This document shows, in pieces, positions 41,602-50,923 of a stretch of DNA of 64,000 nucleotides (positions within the stretch are counted from its first letter, which is position 1; the number at the start of each line of letters is the position of its first letter). Position numbers and translations under genes: made by a program. Origin of the DNA: Spirosoma sp. 48-14. Its GTDB lineage: Bacteria > Bacteroidota > Bacteroidia > Cytophagales > Spirosomataceae. The notes beneath the pieces are model-generated. The model was not told the origin of the DNA and ran no database searches. It saw only the letters and a program-made list of their open reading frames with translations. Location of the stretch: assembly GCF_001898575.1 (NCBI RefSeq), contig NZ_MKUD01000025.1, positions 63,892-127,891 of the forward strand, read 5' to 3'.

Positions 41602-42428
41602 TCAAAAAACTTACACTTGCCGCTATTCTCCTTGTCGTTATCGTTCTGTTTCTGGCCAACTCCTGCACAACGGTCGATGCCAGCCACGAAGGGATCAAGG
41701 TCAGCAAAATTGGCTCCGACCGGGGTGCTTCCGACATCGAGAATGTTACGGGCTGGATCTTCTACAACCCCTTCACATCCTTTATCGAGCAATACCCGAC
41801 CTTCACCCAGACCAAGGATTTCGACCCGTTCAACGTCAGTGCCAAAGGGGGAACCCTCTTCAAGATCGACCCAACCCTGAATTATCATCTGGTTAAAGGA
41901 CAGGGCGCCAATGTGTATCGCAAATACCGCAAGGAACTACCCGATATTGAAAATAATATCCTGCGTACCATTGTCTACAACTCCTACCGCGATGTTGCCA
42001 ATGCTTTCTCCCCTGATTCGCTGGTCAATAACCGGGTGGGGTTTGAAGAGCAGGTTGAAGCCAAATTGCGGAAAGCCTTATCGGACGATGGGTTCGCCTT
42101 TGAAAACATCACCTCCAACCTAACGCCCCCTGAGTCGTTACAGGCCATGATCGACGCCAAAAATACGGCCGTACAAAATGCTTTACGGCTCCAGAATCAG
42201 ATAGCGGCCGAAAAAGCGTCGGCCGAAATCGCCGTTACCAAAGCCAATGGGATTGCCCGCGCAAAAATTATTGAGGCTGAAGCCGAAGCGCGTGCCAACG
42301 AGCTAAAGCAGAAAACCCTTACTCCGCTGCTGGTGCAGCAGGAGTGGATCAAGAAATGGAACGGCCAGTTGCCTACCACACAACTTGGCTCGGGCACGTC
42401 GACCCTGATCCAACTGCCAACCAAATAA
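41598..42428 (+). CDS. SPFH/band 7 (prohibitin-like) membrane protein
   Basis: A 276-residue protein with an N-terminal membrane anchor (about 5-22, followed by SCTT), then an SPFH domain with VDASHEGIKVSKIGSDRGAS and NLPDIENNILRTIV-like text (KELPDIENNILRTIVYNSY). The C-terminal helix is coiled and rich in alanine/glutamate (AAEKASAEIAVTKANGIARA, KIIEAEAEARANELK), the usual oligomerisation segment. SPFH proteins form large membrane rings that organise proteases and lipids. Coupled to the small membrane protein upstream. Confidence 0.85.
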   Translation: MIKKLTLAAILLVVIVLFLANSCTTVDASHEGIKVSKIGSDRGASDIENVTGWIFYNPFTSFIEQYPTFTQTKDFDPFNVSAKGGTLFKIDPTLNYHLVKGQGANVYRKYRKELPDIENNILRTIVYNSYRDVANAFSPDSLVNNRVGFEEQVEAKLRKALSDDGFAFENITSNLTPPESLQAMIDAKNTAVQNALRLQNQIAAEKASAEIAVTKANGIARAKIIEAEAEARANELKQKTLTPLLVQQEWIKKWNGQLPTTQLGSGTSTLIQLPTK

Positions 42429-42433
42429 CCCCT

Positions 42434-42503
42434 ACCCAACTGATCTGAAATGCTTTAGTTCCTGTAGTATATCTCGGCTCCTGCTCTTGTCGATCAGTTG
42501 GGT
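42434..42503. repeat. 12-bp inverted repeat after the SPFH gene
   Basis: ACCCAACTGATC (42434-42445) and GATCAGTTGGGT (42492-42503) with a 46-base spacer; possible terminator stem. The rest of 42504-42810 shows no gene. Confidence 0.5.
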
Positions 42504-42810
42504 TCGAATGCACTGTTACGTGGTTACGAGCCAGATCTGACCGAAATTACGCCCTATTTATCATTGCCCGAAAATCCATTTACAGCTACGAATCGTAATT
42601 ACCAACTACCTGTATTATGTCTGCTTGTTGACTTATAAGCTGAATGAAACCCGTATAAGTACTTAAGTTGACTACGAAAACCAAAACGCTAATTTTTGGT
42701 TTATCAATTGTGCAATACAGGTAAGTATTAACCCATGCAGTTAACCCCTTTTGCCTATTGAAGCAGTTTACCGAAAAATACCCTAGTAAGTAAATCTACT
42801 AATTCCCACA

Positions 42811-43203
42811 ATGACGATCACGTTCACTCCTATTGAAATTCCGTTTAAAGTGGGCGCTACCGTTTTTGTCAATCAGGAACACGGACAGCGTCTTTCAACA
42901 TCTAACGGACCCGTTTACCCCTATTTTGAAGCCAAAATCGAACGTATTTTCTTTGATGGACGACTCGAAGAAATGAGCGTAATTGATCAACCCGTCGACA
43001 CCTACGAACTGAAGGTAGCTACGGCCGTTTATGAACTTAAACCCATTGGCCCCTATCAGGATCTGGTAAAAATGCCATTGCGGCTGAAACTACCCATCAA
43101 GGAACCAAAACTATTCGGAACCGAGCAGGAGCTTAAAGCGTATCAGCAATCGACCCAGACTAGCTGGCCGGTCAAGCCTGATCTGGAAGACGCACCGTCT
43201 TGA
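42811..43203 (+). CDS. Unknown cytoplasmic protein
   Basis: A 130-residue protein, MTITFTPIEIPFKVGATVFV. Beta-rich first part (FEAKIERIFFDGRLEEMSVI, DTYELKVATAVYELKP) that could be a small barrel, and a lysine/proline-rich end. Its 3' end overlaps the response-regulator gene on the other strand by 32 bases. Function unknown. Confidence 0.55.
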   Translation: MTITFTPIEIPFKVGATVFVNQEHGQRLSTSNGPVYPYFEAKIERIFFDGRLEEMSVIDQPVDTYELKVATAVYELKPIGPYQDLVKMPLRLKLPIKEPKLFGTEQELKAYQQSTQTSWPVKPDLEDAPS

Positions 43204-43615
43204 ACCAGTACTCTCGAATTGAAATGACCATATCGACCAGTTGGCTGTGGGTGAACGGCTTGTTAATAACTGACTGCGCTCCCAGTTGATAGGCCATAGA
43301 CACTTTTTCAGTATCGTCAACCCCCGTCAGGATAATGACAGGAATACCGGCCAGTGCCTTATTGATTTTAAGTTGCAGCAGAATCTCAATGCCATCGGGA
43401 TACGGCATGTATAAATCCAGAAAAATCAAATCTGGTTTGGCGGCTGGCTCTCTGAGTACCTCCAGTAGAATAAGTCCATTGTAGAAAATCCGGAGTCGAC
43501 AATTCGGTATGAACTGGTGCATGGCCATTTCAAACAGAGCTGCATCTTCTTCATCATCGTCTACTAGATATACTACTTTTTCGAGGTTATTCTCAGGTAG
43601 AGATGTCACAGTCAT
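43172..43615 (-). CDS. Receiver-only response regulator
   Basis: A 147-residue CheY-type protein. Acidic pocket Asp19-Asp21 (VYLVDDDEEDA), phospho-acceptor Asp67 in LIFLDLYMPYPDG, switch Thr97 in VIILTG, and Lys119 in SVINKPF. There is no output domain, so it signals by protein contact or relays phosphate. No kinase gene is adjacent. The family fold is certain from motifs; its partner is not known. Confidence 0.9.
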   Translation of the reverse strand: MTVTSLPENNLEKVVYLVDDDEEDAALFEMAMHQFIPNCRLRIFYNGLILLEVLREPAAKPDLIFLDLYMPYPDGIEILLQLKINKALAGIPVIILTGVDDTEKVSMAYQLGAQSVINKPFTHSQLVDMVISIREYWFKTVRLPDQA

Positions 43616-43803
43616 ACGCTATACCTTAAAAAGGCATGGATATAGTTTCAGGTAGTAACCAACTAGCGGCCAAACCTTCCCTACGAATTTCATCCATACC
43701 GCTAAATCTAAAAATAGATAATTGATTTTCAGTTATTTATAAAAATTATTTATTTTAAACCTGTTTAAACTTCACAAAATTGCTTCTTGATCGGTGTGTT
43801 TTT

Positions 43804-43833
43804 ATCATCCCGAGGAACGAGGGATCTTCGGTA
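43804..43833. repeat. Interspersed-repeat-like fragment (CATCCCGAGGAACGAGGGAT)
   Basis: The text at 43805-43830 resembles a short dispersed intergenic repeat common in Bacteroidota genomes. Recognised from memory of such repeats; no second copy is seen in this window. Confidence 0.35.
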
Positions 43834-43851
43834 AGTCCGTTGAATAGCCAG

Positions 43852-44616
43852 TTAGTTAAATAAACTCCGATTATACATGGCGATAAGATACCTTTCCAGC
43901 ACTGCCAGGACGATTTTACGTGCCTGTTCGGTCGGTATCTGGTATTTAACCGAAAATGCATTCGTTAATGAAGAGAGAAGAATCGACAGGCCGGGCGACA
44001 TATAGGTAACAAGATTATTCAGGGAGACCGTCAACACCTGGTCGTAACTCAGGAAAACAGGATTAGGTGGGGTTACTGGTTCTACAGTAGCCGGTTCAAC
44101 CTGAGCAGTAGCCCCCGTTTTATTCCATAATCGGGCTACTGTTTCAAATTCCATCCGAAAGCTCGGATTCGTGTATCCATCTTCTATTGCCGTCCGGTGC
44201 TTTTCCAGAATCGACTCAACAATCGTTTGGTCCGACAGATCCCAGTACCACCAGTTATCTGCCTCACCTTTTAGCAGGGTATAATGCCGCTGGTAAACGA
44301 TCCTGAACAGATAAAGCAGCAGTGTATTGAGTGCATCACAATGGTCGCCCGGCATAAACAGAATATGCTGCATGGTAGCTAACCAATGCCCTTTTAATAC
44401 CGATTCGGGTAGTTCAATCCCGATCTGTTCACGCAGGCCATTTGCCTGATCGACTTCAGCCTCCGTAGGGTTCAAATCCTGTACGAAGCCGCTTAGGTCA
44501 GAGAAAACAATCACTTTTTCCCGTTTCCCAAGTTGCTGAAAGCGGTTGATCAATTCGGAGTCTGAACCGACTCCCTGCGCAAACTGCACAACACGAACCT
44601 CATCCTCCAGGCGCAT
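43852..44616 (-). CDS. Unknown cytoplasmic protein
   Basis: Start taken at the only early ATG, 44616 (MRLEDEVRVVQFAQGVGSDS), 254 residues; the frame extends to a TTG at 44676. It contains ELINRFQQLGKREKVIVFSD, a helix-rich middle with WWYWDLSDQTIVESILEKHR, and ends PTEQARKIVLAVLERYLIAM. No recognised domain. It follows the MBL-fold hydrolase gene and may form an operon with it. Confidence 0.55.
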   Translation of the reverse strand: MRLEDEVRVVQFAQGVGSDSELINRFQQLGKREKVIVFSDLSGFVQDLNPTEAEVDQANGLREQIGIELPESVLKGHWLATMQHILFMPGDHCDALNTLLLYLFRIVYQRHYTLLKGEADNWWYWDLSDQTIVESILEKHRTAIEDGYTNPSFRMEFETVARLWNKTGATAQVEPATVEPVTPPNPVFLSYDQVLTVSLNNLVTYMSPGLSILLSSLTNAFSVKYQIPTEQARKIVLAVLERYLIAMYNRSLFN

Positions 44617-44653
44617 AACAAATCGGTTTGTGGGTGATAATATGGTACTGCAC

Positions 44654-45919
44654 TCATCGCGACTGATAGGGACCAAACACTCCTTTCACCGCCATGTTTT
44701 CCTTGGAATCCTCTAAAATGATAACCTGATACGTGGCGCCACCGGGCGCTACCCGAACCACAATATGACCCTTGTCGCTCTTTAGCCGATTCAGTAATTC
44801 ACCAATGACCAGTTTGTTGGCTTCCAGCATATCGGTTGCAAAAACATCCCGATCACCAGGATATATGTCCTGCGAGTACATCCGGTCCAGCACATCATGT
44901 CCGGGATGGTCGGACGACCACACAGGTATCACAAATACACGCGGACGAAGGGCCGCCAGCAGGTTGTCATTTTGCGAATCCCGATTACCGTGATGGTCAA
45001 GTATGTGCACGTCGACAGGCCCGACTACCTTCGACACGGGCGTTTCAACGTCATTCCAGGCAGGGGACCCAAATCGGACAACGCCCGGCAAATCACCCCC
45101 CGAAAAATAATCGAATGCTCCGTAGCGAAGCCGTATGGCAATACTGCACATGTTTTCGGACGGTAGCTGCGAGGTGTTCAGGGACGAGCGGTCGGGAAAG
45201 AGTTGCCGGGTGGTCGTTCCCGTACCTGTCCATAATTCCCCATTGGCAATGATGTTTCGGATCTCGAACATATTCGCGTAGGTCGAAGGGTCTTTGTTCA
45301 GGGTAATCTGGTCGGCTCGACCGGGCTTACTTCGTTCAAAAACGGTGCCTTTCTGTTTGCTTTGCCAGTCGACAAATGCCCGGTAATTGGTCATCATTGA
45401 ATTGTTCTGCGGGTAAGGGTAGGCATAATCGGGCCAGCCCCGATCGATCAGTTTATCAATGGGCAGATAAGCTGCTACCTGTGTGATGCCCGTTAACACA
45501 AAATTCCCCTGTTCGGCTTTGGGCGATAGGGATGACGGACTTCCCATGTGGTCGTTGTGGAAGTGGGTCAACTGGGCATAGTTCAGCCGGGGCTCTAGCT
45601 GACTCATCGTCATGAAGCGCGTAATGTAACGAGCGATCCATTCGCCCGGCTGCCGATCGGCATTGGGTACAGCCCTGGTATTTCGGGGGCTCAACGTCCG
45701 TTCAGCCGTTGGATCGAGCGCTCCGGCATCAATCAGCAGCGTTGTTCCATCGGGCAGGATGAAAAACGTAGCATTTCCCCGGCCCGTATTGATATGATGA
45801 ATATCCAGATTACCTATCTTCCACGGAGCCAGCGTTTGTCCTACGGATTGCGCACTGATGGAAAGGGAGCTTGCTTGTATCAGGGCAATCAATAGCCACA
45901 AAATAGCTTTTATCTTCAT
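44654..45919 (-). CDS. Secreted MBL-fold hydrolase (ComEC-like)
   Basis: A 421-residue protein with a signal peptide (about 1-23, ending SISAQS). The metallo-beta-lactamase zinc motif is THFHNDH (118-124), preceded by GRGNATFFILPDGTTLLID, the DGxxxLID segment. FSGGDLPG and VDVHILDHHGNRDS follow; GDL and DHHGN are the third and fourth metal sites in ComEC-type members. Substrate unknown; activity in the periplasm inferred. The 43852 gene lies downstream. Confidence 0.8.
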   Translation of the reverse strand: MKIKAILWLLIALIQASSLSISAQSVGQTLAPWKIGNLDIHHINTGRGNATFFILPDGTTLLIDAGALDPTAERTLSPRNTRAVPNADRQPGEWIARYITRFMTMSQLEPRLNYAQLTHFHNDHMGSPSSLSPKAEQGNFVLTGITQVAAYLPIDKLIDRGWPDYAYPYPQNNSMMTNYRAFVDWQSKQKGTVFERSKPGRADQITLNKDPSTYANMFEIRNIIANGELWTGTGTTTRQLFPDRSSLNTSQLPSENMCSIAIRLRYGAFDYFSGGDLPGVVRFGSPAWNDVETPVSKVVGPVDVHILDHHGNRDSQNDNLLAALRPRVFVIPVWSSDHPGHDVLDRMYSQDIYPGDRDVFATDMLEANKLVIGELLNRLKSDKGHIVVRVAPGGATYQVIILEDSKENMAVKGVFGPYQSR

Positions 45920-46195
45920 GATGCGTACCTTGGTAAAAATACCTCTCCTCCTGAAAAGACGCTATTCTGCCTAAACTACCAGCTTATATTACCGGAACAA
46001 ATGTTTGCAATGGAAGGCGAACAGCCTGATTGCCATCTCTTTTGTGGATACTGAAGCCATTTCATCGCTAAAATTTACGCGTTTATCCGTCTGATTCGTG
46101 GCTTGACGCTCGTTTATCGGCCTGGTTGGTGCTGTAGTCGTAGGTTTGTTGGCAGAATATTTATTCATAGTCTACCAATAAACTCGTAATACTCT

Positions 46196-46660
46196 ATGTC
46201 TGAGACCCTGCTTATTCTGTTTATCCTCAACCTGGGCACTGCTTTTGGGGCCGGTCTATACGAAAGCCGAATCGTTATTCCCTACTGGTTTCCTAAATCA
46301 GTCGCTGGTAGCTATCAGGTCGATACAGCCTCAATCGCCAAATTTGATGTTGGAAGACGCTTTTGGGCATTTGTTACAACCCTTCCACTTACCTTACTCA
46401 CACTGGCCAATCTGGTCGTTGCGTGGCAAACAACTTCCCCCAATCGTAGCCTGTGGCTTGCCGCAGCCCTCACTGCTCTGATTGAGCGGGTCAGTACGTT
46501 CGTTTTTTTTATTCCCACGATCGTACAACTGCAAAACAACAAAACGCCTGAAGCTTTCCAAACCAGTCGTCTGGCATCTTTATGGACTAATGCCAATTAC
46601 CTACGAAATGCTTTTGTCCTACTGGCCTGGGTTTTGGCACTGCTAGTTATTTCTAACTAG
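46196..46660 (+). CDS. Four-helix membrane protein, DUF1772-like
   Basis: A 154-residue protein, MSETLLILFILNLGTAFGAG. Four hydrophobic segments (about 4-20, 57-75, 87-105, 135-152) separated by polar loops, with LYESRIVIPYWF after the first. The layout and the ESRIVIPYW-type loop resemble the DUF1772 (anthrone oxygenase-like) family, but this is uncertain. Stands alone on the plus strand. Confidence 0.55.
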   Translation: MSETLLILFILNLGTAFGAGLYESRIVIPYWFPKSVAGSYQVDTASIAKFDVGRRFWAFVTTLPLTLLTLANLVVAWQTTSPNRSLWLAAALTALIERVSTFVFFIPTIVQLQNNKTPEAFQTSRLASLWTNANYLRNAFVLLAWVLALLVISN

Positions 46661-46733
46661 GAGTTACTAAATGTGACTTTTAGAAAAAACGGAGTCTATT
46701 AGGATAGCAAGTTTAGCACTATTCTCTTACACA

Positions 46734-46844
46734 ATGAAACGTAAACTTCTTTTACCGATCCCCGGCCCGTGGACGCTCGTTTTTGCTATCTCATTTGCCT
46801 TATTCATGCTGTTCGTAAACTTTATCTGGCATCTGTTCAATTAA
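46734..46844 (+). CDS. 36-residue single-pass membrane protein
   Basis: Reads MKRKLLLPIPGPWTLVFAIS plus FALFMLFVNFIWHLFN and stop. Basic N-terminus and one membrane helix. It lies 73 bases after the 46196 gene in the same direction. Function unknown. Confidence 0.45.
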   Translation: MKRKLLLPIPGPWTLVFAISFALFMLFVNFIWHLFN

Positions 46845-46913
46845 CTAGCTTACCGGGTACAAGCTAAGTAGAAATCCGCGCATAAGGCTCCTGATTGCAG
46901 GCTCCTGCCCGCA

Positions 46914-47216
46914 TTACAGCATAGCCCCTTTGATTAGCATAACGTGTTCTACAGACTGATCTTTTAAGTATAGGAACTGCGTTCGTTCAGGATCATCACG
47001 ATACGATTCAAAATCGGTCTGTGCCGGAAACGTTACGATGTGAATTTCATAGGGGTAACCCATTTCGGTAGCAATGATGGCTTCTCTGGCCGGCCTTGCC
47101 CGGTACACCAATACCCCGTTGTGTCGTTGCAGCAAAGGCAACACATGGTCTTCAAACGAATGAAAGGTTTCTTCATGCCCTTCGTGCACGTACAGAATCT
47201 GAATGAAGTAAAGCAT
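46914..47216 (-). CDS. DUF1330-like small protein (dimeric alpha/beta barrel)
   Basis: A 100-residue protein, MLYFIQILYVHEGHEETFHS, with the ferredoxin-like alpha/beta pattern: FEDHVLPLLQRHNGVLVYRA, then EIHIVTFPAQTDFESYRDDP and ERTQFLYLKDQSVEHVMLIK. The DUF1330/EthD-type fold forms dimeric barrels. No catalytic residue can be named. It follows the aminotransferase gene across a hairpin. Confidence 0.7.
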   Translation of the reverse strand: MLYFIQILYVHEGHEETFHSFEDHVLPLLQRHNGVLVYRARPAREAIIATEMGYPYEIHIVTFPAQTDFESYRDDPERTQFLYLKDQSVEHVMLIKGAML

Positions 47217-47248
47217 CGGTTTTAGGCTACAAATGGATTAAAGACAAA

Positions 47249-47297
47249 GGCACAGAGTACATAGAGAATCGACTATCCACTCTATGTGCTCTGTGCC
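47249..47297 (-). terminator. Hairpin between alaA and the DUF1330-like gene
   Basis: 18-base arms (47249-47266 and 47280-47297) with one mismatch; T-rich tail on the minus strand. Confidence 0.65.
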
Positions 47298-47318
47298 TAA
47301 AGACTATATTACTCGTTT

Positions 47319-48584
47319 TTATTTCCGCCGACTTTCCAGGAAATGCTCAATCCGGTCGATGGCCAGATTCAGTTCATCGATGGTTGGCAGGCATACAATC
47401 CGGAAGTGGTCGTTGTGCGTATAGTTAAACCCGTTACCCGACACAACCAGCACTTTCTGTTCAGTCAGCAGATTCAGCACAAAATCGTCATCGTCTTCCA
47501 GATGAAACTGAGTGAGATCGATTTTCGGAAAAATATATAAAGCGCCTTTTGGTTTCACGCAGGAAATGCCGGGGATCGCAATCATACGTTCATAGGCCAG
47601 CATCATTTGCTTGTAAAGGCGACCCGTTGGCATCACCAGATCATTGATACTCTGATAACCGCCCAACGCCGTTTGAATGGCAAACTGAGTAGGTACGTTG
47701 GCGCAGAGCCGCATACTTGCCAGCAACGTCAGCCCCTCGATATACGACTTGGCTCGTTGCCGGGCCCCGCTCAGAATCATCCAGCCACCCCGAAAGCCAG
47801 CCGCCCGATAGTTTTTCGACAGCCCCCCCATCGTGATACACAGGGTATCGTTTACCATCTTGGAAATTGGATAATGAACCGCTCCGTTATAGAGAATGCG
47901 GTCGTAGATCTCATCCGAAAAGACAATCAGTTTATGCCGTTCGGCTATCCGGGCAATCCCTTCCAGCGTTGCCTTGTCATACACGGCCCCCGTCGGATTG
48001 TTGGGGTTGATGACCACTACGGCTCGCGTACGTGGGGTAATTTTACGTTCCAGATCACGCAGATCAGGGTTCCAGTCCGACGCTTCGTCGCAGGTATAAT
48101 GAACGGGCTTCCCTCCACAGAAGGCTACCGAAGCCGTCCAGAGCGGGTAATCGGGCGATGGAACCAGCACTTCGTCACCTTCATTAAGCAGGGCCTGCAT
48201 GGAGAGCATGATCAACTCGCTGACACCATTGCCAATGTAGATGTCGTTGATCGTAATCCCTTGCATGCCAATGTTCTGGGTATGGTGCATGACCGCCTTT
48301 CGGGCCGTAAACAATCCACGCGAATCGGCATATCCCTGTGCATTACGGATGTTGAGGATTATATCGTGGACAATTTCGTCAGGCGCATCGAAGCCGAACG
48401 TGGCTGGATTCCCGATGTTCAGACTGATGATCTTGTATCCCTGGCTTTCCAGTTCCAGCGATTTCTCATAAATAGGGCCCCGAATGTCGTATTTTAAATG
48501 GGTAAGCCGATCACTTTTCAGTATTTCCATCCCAGGTACTTCTACTTCCTCAGGTATTTCGAGGTCAATGCTGTCTAATTCCAT
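47319..48584 (-). CDS. alaA: Pyridoxal-phosphate aminotransferase AlaA (glutamate-pyruvate)
   Basis: A 421-residue class I aminotransferase. YDIRGPIYEKS near the start and LNIGNPATFGFDAPDEI (55-71) are hallmarks of AlaA. YIGNGVSELIMLSMQALL and NPNNPTG (193-199), SDEIYD (223-228), the Schiff-base lysine Lys257 in GGLSKNYR and the Arg-containing AGFRGG complete the active site. The product makes alanine from pyruvate and glutamate. The first 20 residues (ELDSIDLEIPEEVEVPG) are an extra acidic leader compared with the enterobacterial protein. Confidence 0.9.
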   Translation of the reverse strand: MELDSIDLEIPEEVEVPGMEILKSDRLTHLKYDIRGPIYEKSLELESQGYKIISLNIGNPATFGFDAPDEIVHDIILNIRNAQGYADSRGLFTARKAVMHHTQNIGMQGITINDIYIGNGVSELIMLSMQALLNEGDEVLVPSPDYPLWTASVAFCGGKPVHYTCDEASDWNPDLRDLERKITPRTRAVVVINPNNPTGAVYDKATLEGIARIAERHKLIVFSDEIYDRILYNGAVHYPISKMVNDTLCITMGGLSKNYRAAGFRGGWMILSGARQRAKSYIEGLTLLASMRLCANVPTQFAIQTALGGYQSINDLVMPTGRLYKQMMLAYERMIAIPGISCVKPKGALYIFPKIDLTQFHLEDDDDFVLNLLTEQKVLVVSGNGFNYTHNDHFRIVCLPTIDELNLAIDRIEHFLESRRK

Positions 48585-48708
48585 CCCGCAAAAGTACAGA
48601 AACTATCGAGTAAAATCAGTGGCTAATCAGGCCGTTACCAAAATAATCTATTCGTATTGGCGGTAAATATTCGTCTTTGACAAAACGTTTGAGAAGTCCA
48701 AACAAAAA

Positions 48709-48736
48709 TCCCCGCAAACCAGCCGGTTTGCGGGGA
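48709..48736 (-). terminator. Terminator after the FAD oxidoreductase gene
   Basis: Perfect 12-base arms (48709-48720 and 48725-48736), four-base loop, followed by five T on the minus strand. Confidence 0.85.
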
Positions 48737-48761
48737 TGACTACCAACCTATCGCTATATTG

Positions 48762-50762
48762 TTACCTATTGGGCACGAACAGTACTGCATCCGCAACAAT
48801 GACCCCATCGGCACCCAGGGTGGATACTTCGACATAATTTTTCTGGCCGGGCGATAACGAGTAGTCCCCTAACGATACCCACTCTCCAGCTGTTTGCCCT
48901 TCCACCCGAATATCGGCTTCGCGGATGGTAATTGCTTTCGGCTGTTTGCCATCCGAAACGGTAATGTGTGTGTTTGCCGACGCACCCGCCAGCTTTGGGA
49001 AATATAGATATACCCGATACGAACCCGCTTTGGTCACATCGGGCGTGAAGCGCATGGTTTTCGTGGCTCCATCGGCGGTTGTTGAGAAAAAGCTGAGCCC
49101 ATATGCCCCCTTGTTATCGCGCTTCCACTCGCCGGTATGGGTTACATGGGCGGCATCATCATTATCGACCAGTATTTCGGGCGTGCTGCCATCGGCCAAT
49201 GGATTGGTTTTAAGTACCTGCTGTAGTTTCTTCACATCAATAGCCTGTACCGACGTGTTGCCATCGATAGCCATGCTGGCGGCAATGGCCGACGACTGAG
49301 CCAGTACCATGAAAACAGGCTCCATCCGAATCGATCCGTAGGCGATGTGACTGGCCGACAGACAAACCGGCACCAGCAGGTTTTTACATTCGGCGGCTTT
49401 CGGCACTAAACAACGGTAGGCAATCGGATAGGGCGGAAACCCACCCACCTGCACATCGCCTTCGTTCTTCACCATTTTCACGCCATTTTTTTCGATCACA
49501 ATCCGCTGGCAATTATGCGAGTCCATGGTATAAGCTGCCATACCTACGCCATCCTGAACTACCTCGCGGCCCTGGCAGTTGGCCTGCGTCATGACATACT
49601 CGCCAACCATTCGCCGGGCTTCGCGTACATACATCTGGGTCGACCAGTTGCCCGTGTCGGTGTATTCATCTTTAGGGTAGCCAAGTTTGAGCATTTCAGC
49701 CTGAATGTCTTTACGCATCCGGGGGTCGTGACCGATAAAATACAGTAGGCCTTTGTTATACAGTTCATGCTGTTTCTGAATCTCTGCCCGACGCGCATAA
49801 CTTCCTTCCGGATAATCGTAATTCATCCCGATCATATCGGTCGAAAAAGGGCCGTTGTTATTAATGTCGGTCTTATGATTGGGCATCCAGTCCGGTTTAA
49901 TAATTGTGTTGAAGCCTAGTTTCGGGTTTTTGTCGATGGCCCGTAACAGCAATTCATACCGGGTCGAATCGTACCCTTCGGGCCGGGTAATGGGAATCAT
50001 ATTGGCCGGGTCATTCGTGAGGCAGATGCGGAAGTTATACGTCTGCACCTGTTTATTGCCACTGCCAATCGGCTGCAATTGAGCCGGACTAATGCCCCAT
50101 AATAAACCACTTTCGGGCTTTCCGGGAATTTTGTACGGGTCAACGCCGTCGACAAACTGGTGCTTATCCAGCAGTTGAACGCCGTTATAGGTTTCGTTGT
50201 AAGTCTTGTTATCTTCCCGTCCAACGGTGTAGCTAACCCCCGCTTTGGCCATCAGATCGCCTTCGTAGGTGCAATCCAGAAACATTTTCGCCTGAATCAC
50301 CCGGTTTCCTCCCCCACCCGTCGACGGTTCAATTGTAATGCTTTGAATGCGATCGCCCTGTTTTTTTGCCGACGCCAGCCGATGGTTATACAGCACATTT
50401 ACATCGGCGCGTTTAACGTATTCTTTAAACAGGTCCTCCGCCACGTGGGGCTCAAAAATCCACTGTTCAAACTTGCCGTAGTGTTTGCCGATACGGCGGT
50501 AATAGTCGCGGGCAATACCAGAGATGGCAAATTTGTTCCCAATGTCGGTGTAGCCCAGGCCACCGGATGTCAGCCCGCCCAGATGACGACCGGGTTCGAT
50601 CAGGATCACGGACTTACCCATTTTCTTAGCTGTATAGGCGGCCATAACGCCTGCCGATGAGCCGCCATAGACGCACACATCGACCGTCAAGGGACCTGTT
50701 TGAGCACTAAGTTTTGTAAAGAGTACAGCGAAACAGGGAATTAGAAGAAGCAGTTTTTTCAT
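48762..50762 (-). CDS. Secreted FAD-dependent oxidoreductase with golvesin/xanthan-lyase-type C-terminal domain
   Basis: From ATG 50762 the protein has 666 residues. It has a signal peptide (MKKLLLLIPCFAVLFTKLSA), a Rossmann FAD site (VCVYGGSSAGVMAAYTAKKM), then GGLTSGGLGYTDIGN, typical of the FAD_oxidored family found beside SusCD systems. The last 130 residues (RFTPDVTKAGSYRVYLYFPK ... YVEVSTLGADGVIVADAVLF) match the golvesin C-terminal domain. It probably oxidises a sugar or sugar-derived substrate taken up by the adjacent SusCD pair. A long hairpin separates it from susD. Confidence 0.8.
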   Translation of the reverse strand: MKKLLLLIPCFAVLFTKLSAQTGPLTVDVCVYGGSSAGVMAAYTAKKMGKSVILIEPGRHLGGLTSGGLGYTDIGNKFAISGIARDYYRRIGKHYGKFEQWIFEPHVAEDLFKEYVKRADVNVLYNHRLASAKKQGDRIQSITIEPSTGGGGNRVIQAKMFLDCTYEGDLMAKAGVSYTVGREDNKTYNETYNGVQLLDKHQFVDGVDPYKIPGKPESGLLWGISPAQLQPIGSGNKQVQTYNFRICLTNDPANMIPITRPEGYDSTRYELLLRAIDKNPKLGFNTIIKPDWMPNHKTDINNNGPFSTDMIGMNYDYPEGSYARRAEIQKQHELYNKGLLYFIGHDPRMRKDIQAEMLKLGYPKDEYTDTGNWSTQMYVREARRMVGEYVMTQANCQGREVVQDGVGMAAYTMDSHNCQRIVIEKNGVKMVKNEGDVQVGGFPPYPIAYRCLVPKAAECKNLLVPVCLSASHIAYGSIRMEPVFMVLAQSSAIAASMAIDGNTSVQAIDVKKLQQVLKTNPLADGSTPEILVDNDDAAHVTHTGEWKRDNKGAYGLSFFSTTADGATKTMRFTPDVTKAGSYRVYLYFPKLAGASANTHITVSDGKQPKAITIREADIRVEGQTAGEWVSLGDYSLSPGQKNYVEVSTLGADGVIVADAVLFVPNR

Positions 50763-50844
50763 AAGGAATGGAAACAAATTGGCGGACACCTATACCCAAA
50801 GAAATTTATTGCGTTGCCCTACCCTCAGCGGTCATTATGTCGTC

Positions 50845-50915
50845 ATTGATTGTCATTCAGTTGTCATTGATTTAGTAGCCTAAAGACTACCAATGACAAT
50901 TGAATGACAATCAAT
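50845..50915 (-). terminator. 25-bp inverted repeat between susD and the FAD oxidoreductase
   Basis: Arms 50845-50869 and 50891-50915, one G-T difference, 21-base loop containing a further GTAG/CTAC stem. Built from repeats of TGTCATT. May set message stability or reduce read-through. Confidence 0.75.
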
Positions 50916-50923
50916 GTCCCATA

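Noticed and set aside
47607..48497. 296-codon plus-strand frame
   Set aside because: Antisense of alaA, which has all catalytic motifs.
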